Part shown: piece by piece, positions 12,951 through 18,331 of the stretch | Numbering within the stretch: the first letter of the stretch is position 1 | Layout: every line of letters begins with the position of its first letter | Notes under the pieces: generated by a model | What the model was told of the DNA's origin: nothing | The model's database searches: none | What the model saw: the letters and a program-made list of their open reading frames with translations, nothing else | From: JAMCUI01 sp964520615 | GTDB taxonomy: Bacteria; Patescibacteriota; Microgenomatia; 2-02-FULL-39-11 | NCBI GenBank assembly: GCA_964520615.1 | Contig: CAZFNL010000117.1 | Location: forward strand, 1 to 18,331 | Length of the DNA stretch: 18,331 nucleotides | Direction of reading: 5' to 3' | Program-made: the position numbers and the translations under genes

Positions 12951-13078
12951 TTGATTGCTATTATCACATTCATCCCTTGAGATAGAGCCAATTGGCCCAA
13001 AAGGAAAATCATTGATTGTGCCATTATTGCGCAGGAGGGGGTTTTCCGGAAGGGAAAGTTGGTGAAGTTGAAGTGATG

Positions 13079-13135
13079 CGTGTGATAGTAGTTTCAAGTA
13101 ATTACAGCGTTGATTATTTGAATCTCTATCACACG
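13079..13135. repeat. Long imperfect hairpin downstream of the small-gene island
   Basis: CGTGTGATAG (13079-13088) and CTATCACACG (13126-13135) are a perfect 10-bp pair; inside, TTCAAGTAAT (13093-13102) and ATTATTTGAA (13113-13122) pair with one G-T. The loop is TACAGCGTTG. No T run follows, so it is not a standard terminator. It may be a processed RNA or the palindromic end of a cassette. Bases 12951-13078 hold nothing else I recognise. Confidence 0.5.
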
Positions 13136-13157
13136 TCATAAAAGTAGTATCTGATTT

Positions 13158-13198
13158 TCCCCTCAAGGAGACAATTGCGTTTCTGCGAGGGGATTTTT
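13158..13198 (+). terminator. Rho-independent terminator of the small-gene island
   Basis: TCCCCTC (13158-13164) pairs with GAGGGGA (13187-13193) around a partly paired loop, followed by TTTTT (13194-13198). Confidence 0.7.
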
Positions 13199-13206
13199 GG
13201 TGATGT

Positions 13207-13236
13207 TTGGGATAAAATTGTAATATATCTTATAAG
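13207..13236 (+). promoter_or_regulatory. Candidate promoter of the Nudix gene
   Basis: TTGGGA (13207-13212), an 18-base spacer and TATAAG (13231-13236). The predicted start near 13243 leaves a leader of about 8 bases without a Shine-Dalgarno before the ATG at 13251. Confidence 0.4.
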
Positions 13237-13250
13237 ACTCCTTTATTATT

Positions 13251-13979
13251 ATGACTAAAACTACTGATAATCAGAATGAAGTTTTTGCCGTTGTGGATGA
13301 AAATGACCGGGTAGTGGGGGAGGCGACAAGAAGAGAAGTGCACAAGGATAAGAACCTTATCCATAGAAGTGTGGGTGTGGCGGTTTTCGATGCAAAAGGA
13401 GAGCTTTTCATGCAACAGAGAAGTCCTACAAAGGACACTGAGCCTTTGAAGTGGACTATATCATGTTCGGGTCACGTGGATAAGGGAGAAGGTTATGAGG
13501 AAACCGCAGTGAGAGAGCTTTCTGAAGAGTTAGGGTTGGATATTATTTTTCCTATTTCTTTGGCCACTCAAAGAAATAGGAGGAAAGAAAAAGTGGCCAG
13601 TGAAGATTTTCTTATTTCCCTAAGCTCAGGTAGTCAGGGGGTCCCACGGCTTAATGACAAGCCGTTTCCCCACTTTTACCATTCGCGAAGTGAAATTAAA
13701 GAAAATCTTCAAAGGCAATATCAATTAAAGATTGAACCTGTCTGTAAATTCTTGTGCCGGGCACCGTATGAGTCTGAGATGGTGATGTTATTCAGGACAG
13801 TTTATGAAGGACCTTTCCGGCTTCTTGCGGAAGAGATTATACAAGGTAAATTTTTTACTCAAAAAGAACTCACTGGTATATTGCAAAGAGGAGAAATGGA
13901 ATTGAGTTTTATCGGAGGAAAATCGTTAGAAAAATTAGGTTGGTTCTTTCCTCTGTACAAAAAGGACAAAGAGGAGTAG
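13251..13979 (+). CDS. Nudix hydrolase, IPP-isomerase/YfcD-like, with an in-frame repeat insertion
   Basis: A 242-residue protein; comparable Nudix proteins have about 170-190. Residues 9-32 (EVFAVVDENDRVVGEATRRE) match the IDI/YfcD-type N-terminus. The Nudix box is complete: G-x5-E-x7-REL-x-EE-x-GL, from SGHVDKGE through RELSEELGL (about 74-97). Then residues about 100-156 are encoded by a dispersed repeat (13551-13718), after which the family sequence resumes with CRAPYESEMVMLF, like the YESE/YENEV region of IPP isomerases. At the place of the isomerase active-site cysteine (C-G-H) this protein has S-G-H, with a cysteine one residue earlier, so isomerase activity is doubtful and hydrolysis of a nucleoside-diphosphate-linked compound is likelier. 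Whether the product folds with the insert is unknown; the frame is intact. Confidence 0.8.
   Translation: MTKTTDNQNEVFAVVDENDRVVGEATRREVHKDKNLIHRSVGVAVFDAKGELFMQQRSPTKDTEPLKWTISCSGHVDKGEGYEETAVRELSEELGLDIIFPISLATQRNRRKEKVASEDFLISLSSGSQGVPRLNDKPFPHFYHSRSEIKENLQRQYQLKIEPVCKFLCRAPYESEMVMLFRTVYEGPFRLLAEEIIQGKFFTQKELTGILQRGEMELSFIGGKSLEKLGWFFPLYKKDKEE
13551..13718. repeat. Structured dispersed repeat element, copy 2 (inside the Nudix gene, 168 nt)
   Basis: This aligns end to end with 5818-5983. Pairings: GGCCACT (13562-13568) with AGTGGCC (13592-13598); GAAGATTTTCTT (13602-13613) with AAGAAAATCTTC (13699-13710); GGGG (13638-13641) with CCCC (13668-13671); ACGGCTT (13646-13652) with AAGCCGT (13659-13665); and the alternative CTATTTCTTTG (13552-13562) with CAAAGAAATAG (13569-13579). 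Where stems differ from copy 1, both partners change. The length is 56 codons with no stop. Confidence 0.82.
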
Positions 13980-14004
13980 ACTTTCATACATCGTCATATA
14001 CTTC

Positions 14005-14032
14005 AAAACTCTTTTATACGGGCAGAGTTTTT
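14005..14032 (+). terminator. Likely terminator of the Nudix gene
   Basis: AAAACTCT (14005-14012) pairs with AGAGTTTT (14024-14031) around an 11-base loop; the arm ends in five T (14028-14032), 26 bases after the stop codon. The A/T-rich base of the stem makes it moderate. Confidence 0.5.
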
Positions 14033-14040
14033 CAGTATAT

Positions 14041-14089
14041 ATCCGTCTAATCCATTTCTGATTTTCATCAGAACCGGAGGAAGACGGAT
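14041..14089. other. Two-step hairpin in the spacer before gdh
   Basis: ATCCGTC (14041-14047) pairs with GACGGAT (14083-14089), and inside TTCTGA (14056-14061) pairs with TCAGAA (14068-14073); the internal loops are TAATCCAT and CCGGAGGAA. The gdh -10 lies downstream, so this is upstream of the expected transcript and could be an operator or a decayed palindromic repeat. It matches no known riboswitch. Confidence 0.4.
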
Positions 14090-14127
14090 AAACATTTCCT
14101 TATCATTTATATACTTATATACATTTA

Positions 14128-14148
14128 TATAATTTATATATAAGGAGG
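14128..14148 (+). promoter_or_regulatory. -10 box and ribosome binding site of gdh
   Basis: TATAAT (14128-14133) in a very AT-rich stretch is followed by TAAGGAGG (14141-14148) and the ATG at 14153. The leader would be about 13 bases and carries the Shine-Dalgarno. The -35 is not clear. Confidence 0.5.
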
Positions 14149-14152
14149 ATTT

Positions 14153-15469
14153 ATGGATAACGGGAATAACCCTTTTGAGAATGCCCTCAGACAGTTGGAT
14201 AAAGCTTTGGGATATTTAAGGTTGACTAAGTTTCAGACAGAGAGACTCCGCAACTCCGAAAAAGTAATCACGGTCAATTTTCCCGTCAAAATGGACGATG
14301 GAGAAAAAAGAATCTTTCACGGCTTTCGTGTCCAGCACAACAGTGCCCGCGGACCCTACAAGGGTGGTATACGTTTTCACCATCAGGTTGATATGAATGA
14401 AGTGAAGGCTTTGGCATTTTGGATGGCTATAAAGTGTGCCGTAGCCGATATCCCTATGGGAGGCGGGAAAGGGGGAGTGGAGGTAGACCCCAAACTGTTA
14501 TCCGTGAAAGAGCTGGAAAACCTCAGCCGCGCTTATGCCCGTGCAATCTCAAAAGACATAGGGCCAGAGGTGGATGTGCCGGCACCGGATGTAAATACTA
14601 CACCCCAGATAATGAAATGGATGGTGGAGGAGTATATTAAAGCGGTAAGCGTTAAGGGTAAAGCGTTAAGAAAGAAAGAAAAAAGCAGGCTGATGGGGAC
14701 ATTTACCGGCAAGCCGCTTGATTTCGGCGGAAGCCTGGGAAGGACTGAAGCTACCGGCCGGGGCGGGTCGTATGTATTGTTGTCTCTTTTGAAAAAGATG
14801 AATTTGAAGGGGAGATATGGAAAAGAGTTGACTGTGGCGGTACAGGGTTTTGGTAATGTCGGTTTTTACATTGCCAAGTTTTTGAGCGAAGCGGGCATGA
14901 GAGTGGTAGCTCTTTCAGATTCCCGGGGCGGTATAGTCGTCAAAAATATGGAGAAGGATGGTTTCAATCCTGATTTAGTCCTTTCCTGTAAGAAGGAAAA
15001 GGGGAAGCTTGAAAGCTGTTATTGTGTGGGTACTGTATGTGATTTGAGAAAGGGAAATATAGTTTCGAATGAGGAGTTACTTGAATTGCCCGTTGATATC
15101 CTTATTCCTGCAGCTTTGGAAAACCAGCTGACAGAGGAGAATGTCAGAAGGATAAAAGCAAAAGTCATTTTGGAGATGGCCAATGGTCCCACCTCTCCGG
15201 ATGCCGATGAAGTATTTTTCAAAAACGGGATTACCGTCGTGCCGGACGTCCTGGCGAATTCAGGCGGAGTGACAGTGTCCTATTTTGAATGGGCACAAAA
15301 TCTGGCGGGAGAGAAATGGACCGAAAAAGATGTCAATGCAAAGCTAAAAAGAAAGATGGAAGCGGCTTTTGAGAAAGTTTATGAAACATCAAAGCGTTAT
15401 AAGACAGATTTGCGTACTGCTGCTTTTATCGTGGCTGTGACTAGAATAGTTGAGAAGATGAATAAATGA
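14153..15469 (+). CDS. gdhA: Glutamate dehydrogenase
   Basis: A 438-residue hexameric-type glutamate dehydrogenase (usual 410-450). The substrate domain shows GFRVQHNSARGPYKGGIRFH (57-76), the catalytic lysine K106 in PMGGGKGG, and DVPAPDVNT (141-149). TGKPLDFGGSLGRTEATGRG (185-204) leads to the NAD(P)-binding fold with QGFGNVG. It interconverts glutamate with 2-oxoglutarate plus ammonia; cofactor preference is not certain from sequence. Start fixed by AAGGAGG 4 bases upstream. Two oddities: residues about 163-176 (KAVSVKGKALRKKE) are encoded by a heptanucleotide array, in the loop before the TGKP strand; and the last 14 codons have two degenerate copies downstream. Confidence 0.95.
   Translation: MDNGNNPFENALRQLDKALGYLRLTKFQTERLRNSEKVITVNFPVKMDDGEKRIFHGFRVQHNSARGPYKGGIRFHHQVDMNEVKALAFWMAIKCAVADIPMGGGKGGVEVDPKLLSVKELENLSRAYARAISKDIGPEVDVPAPDVNTTPQIMKWMVEEYIKAVSVKGKALRKKEKSRLMGTFTGKPLDFGGSLGRTEATGRGGSYVLLSLLKKMNLKGRYGKELTVAVQGFGNVGFYIAKFLSEAGMRVVALSDSRGGIVVKNMEKDGFNPDLVLSCKKEKGKLESCYCVGTVCDLRKGNIVSNEELLELPVDILIPAALENQLTEENVRRIKAKVILEMANGPTSPDADEVFFKNGITVVPDVLANSGGVTVSYFEWAQNLAGEKWTEKDVNAKLKRKMEAAFEKVYETSKRYKTDLRTAAFIVAVTRIVEKMNK
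14641..14675 (+). repeat. Heptanucleotide array inside gdh
   Basis: Five units in register: AGCGGTA, AGCGTTA, AGGGTAA, AGCGTTA, AGAAAGA. This is the same AGCGTAA type as the arrays in the trxA-trxB and ruvA-ruvB spacers, here only in one direction, and encodes a basic loop. Confidence 0.75.
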
Positions 15470-15489
15470 TAAAGCTTCTAAATTACTCA

Positions 15490-15531
15490 GCAGCATTCAC
15501 AGTTGCAATAAAGAGAATAGTCGAAAAATGG
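15490..15531 (+). pseudogene. Displaced copy of the gdh 3' end (copy B)
   Basis: It reads AAFTVAIKRIVEKW, against AAFIVAVTRIVEKM at the true gdh end (15419-15460). Most base differences are at third codon positions (GCT/GCA, TTT/TTC, GTT/GTC, GAG/GAA, AAG/AAA). It begins 20 bases after the gdh stop. The open frame around it (from 15466) is not a credible gene, since the rest of that frame runs through palindromes. Confidence 0.65.
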
Positions 15532-15545
15532 ATAAGTGAAGCGCT

Positions 15546-15649
15546 CCCCGAGCTTACGCTCGGGGCATCAGCCCGATCGGTCATTCGGAGTGCGAAACCC
15601 CGCACCGAATGCCCGCTAGAAAACCATTCATCCCACGGGTTGACACCCG
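15546..15649. repeat. Cluster of three palindromes between gdh end copies
   Basis: CCCCGAGC (15546-15553) with GCTCGGGG (15558-15565); CATTCG..GTGCG (15582-15594) with CGCACCGAATG (15601-15611); CGGGT (15636-15640) with ACCCG (15645-15649). The stretch is GC-rich compared with the flanks. It resembles REP-type palindromic units placed side by side. The first could terminate gdh transcription but lacks a T run. Confidence 0.6.
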
Positions 15650-15692
15650 GGACATTCTGGTGCTGGGGTAAATTTAGGCTTTGTATCTTTTA

Positions 15693-15740
15693 GCTGCTTT
15701 TATAGTAGCCGTAAATAGAATAGTAGAGAAACTTGATTGA
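15693..15740 (+). pseudogene. Displaced copy of the gdh 3' end (copy C) with its own stop
   Basis: It reads AAFIVAVNRIVEKLD then TGA, against AAFIVAVTRIVEKMNK then TGA in gdh. Again the differences are mainly synonymous. Upstream the frame is broken within about 20 bases. It lies 57 bases before the DsbA-like gene. Confidence 0.65.
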
Positions 15741-15797
15741 CAGAGTAGTTTTTTTCTGCTACCTTTAGACTATTAGTAAATTTCTGGAGGAGATCCT

Positions 15798-16559
15798 ATG
15801 GCTGAAAAAGAAGCCCCAAAGAAAAATTATATCACTTATGTATTGGTGGGTCTTTTAGTAGTTGCAGCATTTGCTATCGGTAGTCTTTATCAAAAAGTAA
15901 GCATGTTGGAAAAAGGTTTGGGGACAGGTAATCAACAGACGGCTCAGGGAGTTGCTGCTCCAACTCAACCTCCCAAACCTGTTACCCTTTCCAAGGATGA
16001 TCCATCACAAGGAGATAAAAATGCCAAGGTGACAGTAGTGGAATTTGCAGATTTCCAATGTCCGTATTGTGGAGCGTATTCAGGTTTAGATGCGCAAACA
16101 GTAAAAGCCATGCAAGGACAGGATTCTTCCTGGCAGCCGGTTGAACCGAATCTAGTGAAGGATTATGTTAATACTGGTAAGGTCCGTTTTGTCTGGAAAG
16201 ATTATCCATTTCTTGGTCAAGAGTCCATCTGGTCAGGGGAAGCAGCTAGATGTGCTCAGGATCAGGGAAAATTCTGGGAGTATCATGATTACCTTTATTC
16301 CCACCAACAGGGTGAGAATCAAGGAGCATTCAGTAAGGATAACCTGAAGAAGTTTGCGGTTGCATTGAAGTTGAATACCGCCGATTTCAACAAATGTCTT
16401 GATAGTGATAAATATCTGAAAACGATGCAGGATGCCCAGACCTACGGACAGAGTGTAGGGGTCAGTGGTACACCTGCTACATTTGTAAACGGACAGTTGG
16501 TGAGTGGCGCAGTACCTTATTCCCAGATAAAGCCGATGATTGACGCAGCATTGAAATAA
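15798..16559 (+). CDS. Membrane-anchored DsbA-like thiol oxidoreductase
   Basis: A 253-residue protein. A short charged N-terminus precedes one membrane helix (about 12-30) acting as signal anchor, then a Gln/Pro-rich linker (to about 65), then a thioredoxin fold of the DsbA/BdbD (Thioredoxin_4) type with the active site FQCPYC (about 90-95), an inserted helical region (WSGEAARCAQDQGKFWEYHD) and the cis-proline loop VSGTPATFV (about 220-228). Such proteins make or shuffle disulfides in exported proteins on the outer face of the membrane. No partner of the DsbB/VKOR type is in the window. GGAGGAG 7 bases upstream supports the ATG. A monocistronic unit is likely, as the rRNA promoter follows directly. 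Confidence 0.88.
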   Translation: MAEKEAPKKNYITYVLVGLLVVAAFAIGSLYQKVSMLEKGLGTGNQQTAQGVAAPTQPPKPVTLSKDDPSQGDKNAKVTVVEFADFQCPYCGAYSGLDAQTVKAMQGQDSSWQPVEPNLVKDYVNTGKVRFVWKDYPFLGQESIWSGEAARCAQDQGKFWEYHDYLYSHQQGENQGAFSKDNLKKFAVALKLNTADFNKCLDSDKYLKTMQDAQTYGQSVGVSGTPATFVNGQLVSGAVPYSQIKPMIDAALK

Positions 16560-16574
16560 ATACTCAACTGAGGA

Positions 16575-16602
16575 TTGACAAAAAGGGTTTTCCTGATAAA
16601 AT
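16575..16602 (+). promoter_or_regulatory. Strong promoter ahead of tRNA-Ala/23S
   Basis: A perfect TTGACA (16575-16580), a 16-base spacer and TAAAAT (16597-16602) with an extended TGA (16594-16596): the best promoter in the window, as expected for stable RNA. The transcript would start near 16609. Bases 16609-16827 hold no gene or tRNA that I can support and are presumably leader. Confidence 0.7.
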
Positions 16603-16827
16603 AAGTACTTACCAATCCGCATTTAAGGCGGTGGACTATGGTTTTTAATATTTCTGGAAAAGTAAACTGAGGGGATCGCCCTAAAATTGAAGGATAATGA
16701 GAAAAAATTCCCATTTAATTTTGTCTAAACTTATACCTTCTTAGTTTTGTGCCCTTCAGTCTGCTTTTCCCATAATCGAGCCATTATTGTGTTTTTTGGG
16801 GCAGTAAAAGAGCCGAGTTAAACCGTC

Positions 16828-16900
16828 GGGCCTGAAGTTTAGCTGGTTGAACACTTCATTTGCAATGAAGAGGCAGGCGGTTCGAGTCCGCCCAGGTCCA
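16828..16900 (+). tRNA. tRNA-Ala (UGC anticodon)
   Basis: A 73-base cloverleaf. The acceptor GGGCCTG pairs with CAGGTCC including the G3-U70 pair that marks alanine tRNAs; D-arm GTTT/GAAC; anticodon arm CTTCA-TTTGCAA-TGAAG with anticodon TGC; T-arm GGCGG-TTCGAGT-CCGCC; discriminator A. CCA is not encoded (the next bases are CTTC), so a CCA-adding enzyme is needed. It sits upstream of 23S, where tRNA-Ala is usual in rRNA spacers. Confidence 0.95.
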
Positions 16901-16970
16901 CTTCGATTCCGCAGGGCGGAATCTCAGTGCAAGCCCTTCGATTTTGCTTCGCGAAATCTCAGGACAAGCA
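16901..16970. repeat. Two tandem REP-like hairpin units after tRNA-Ala
   Basis: Two 35-base units (16901-16935 and 16936-16970) share CTTCGATT at the start and AATCTCAG..CAAGC at the end. Each holds a hairpin: GATTCCGC with GCGGAATC (16905-16923), and GATTTTGC with GCGAAATC (16940-16958). The stem interior differs while pairing is kept. They resemble the CTTCGA..TCAGGACAAGC type of palindromic repeat seen in many bacteria. Confidence 0.6.
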
Positions 16971-17047
16971 CAAAGAGGGATTGTTCGTTTGAGATAAGCT
17001 TCTTTTAACAAAGTGGTTTATTCCGAGCGAACAAAAAGTTCGCGAGG

Positions 17048-17059
17048 GGCTCTTTAAAA
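17048..17059 (+). promoter_or_regulatory. boxA-like antitermination site before 23S rRNA
   Basis: GGCTCTTTAAAA matches the core (GCTCTTTA) of the rRNA boxA site bound by NusB/S10, in the usual place between tRNA-Ala and 23S. A hairpin CCCGAT/ATCGGG follows at 17132-17147, and AAGGC (17080-17084) can pair with GCCTT (17171-17175) as a possible processing stem. Confidence 0.6.
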
Positions 17060-17175
17060 AGTGAACAGATGATTATAAGGCCAACGGCGTAAATATTTGC
17101 GCAAGCATATGTTTACGTTTTAGGAATGTTTCCCGATATCTATCGGGATGACATTTCCATCTTTTTAATAGCCTT

Positions 17176-18331
<1,156 letters not shown>

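Noticed and set aside
13079..13135. Integron attC site
   Set aside because: The hairpin size fits loosely, but no RYYYAAC/GTTRRRY core pair is present (GTTGATT fails) and no integrase is seen.
13251..13979. A true isopentenyl-diphosphate isomerase tied to the carotenoid genes
   Set aside because: The Nudix box and N-terminus resemble IDI, but the active-site Cys position holds Ser, and the cyclase genes are 12 kb away; kept as an IDI/YfcD-like Nudix hydrolase.
14041..14089. Riboswitch controlling gdh
   Set aside because: The fold matches no class I know and lies upstream of the likely -10 box, so it would not be in the gdh transcript.
15466..15693. A 75-codon ORF overlapping the gdh stop
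   Set aside because: Its start holds a degenerate gdh-end copy and the rest runs through three palindromes; there is no ribosome binding site and composition is unlike a protein. Reported as repeat and pseudogene parts instead.

Overview
The window looks like part of a compact genome of about 40% GC using the standard code (TGA is a normal stop). Several things point to a Patescibacteria/CPR-type bacterium, possibly Microgenomates: tight gene packing, very short or leaderless 5' ends, a tRNA-Ala gene without encoded CCA, a tRNA-Ala/23S unit with no 16S just upstream, and many small palindromic and heptanucleotide repeats that also run through coding sequence. This placement is an inference from style and gene set; no phylogeny was run.

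Layout. The left edge (1-906) has the first codons of a minus-strand gene and a divergent pair of half-size lycopene cyclase genes. Then come thioredoxin and thioredoxin reductase (990-2361) and a D,D-carboxypeptidase-like wall enzyme (2527-3597). Next is a serine block (3611-7256): promoter, T-box leader, a fused serA-serB gene, a possible 20-codon peptide gene, and serS. An EreA/ChaN/TraB-like protein of unknown role (7451-8545) and a second, divergent TrxB-like flavoprotein carrying an inserted segment (8832-9977) follow. On the minus strand lie ruvC, ruvA and ruvB (12265 down to 10002). A GC-richer island with two small membrane proteins sits between long hairpins (12301-13198). After it come a Nudix hydrolase, glutamate dehydrogenase, a DsbA-like anchored thiol oxidoreductase, tRNA-Ala(UGC) and the 5' part of 23S rRNA, which runs off the right edge.

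How the genes work together. SerA-SerB makes serine from 3-phosphoglycerate (with SerC, not seen here) and SerS charges tRNA-Ser; the T-box ties this to uncharged tRNA, and its UGGC bulge suits a G-discriminator tRNA such as tRNA-Ser. TrxA/TrxB, the second TrxB-like protein and the DsbA-like protein form a thiol-redox theme. RuvABC is a complete Holliday-junction set.

The most unusual content is repetitive DNA. (1) Arrays with a strict 7-bp period but different sequences occur at seven places, three as converging arrays in spacers and four inside genes. (2) A structured element of about 167 nt occurs once between genes and once in frame inside the Nudix gene, with compensatory changes in its stems. 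(3) The 3' end of gdh is present three times, the copies differing mostly at third codon positions. These, with the T-box, are the best candidates for undescribed biology here.
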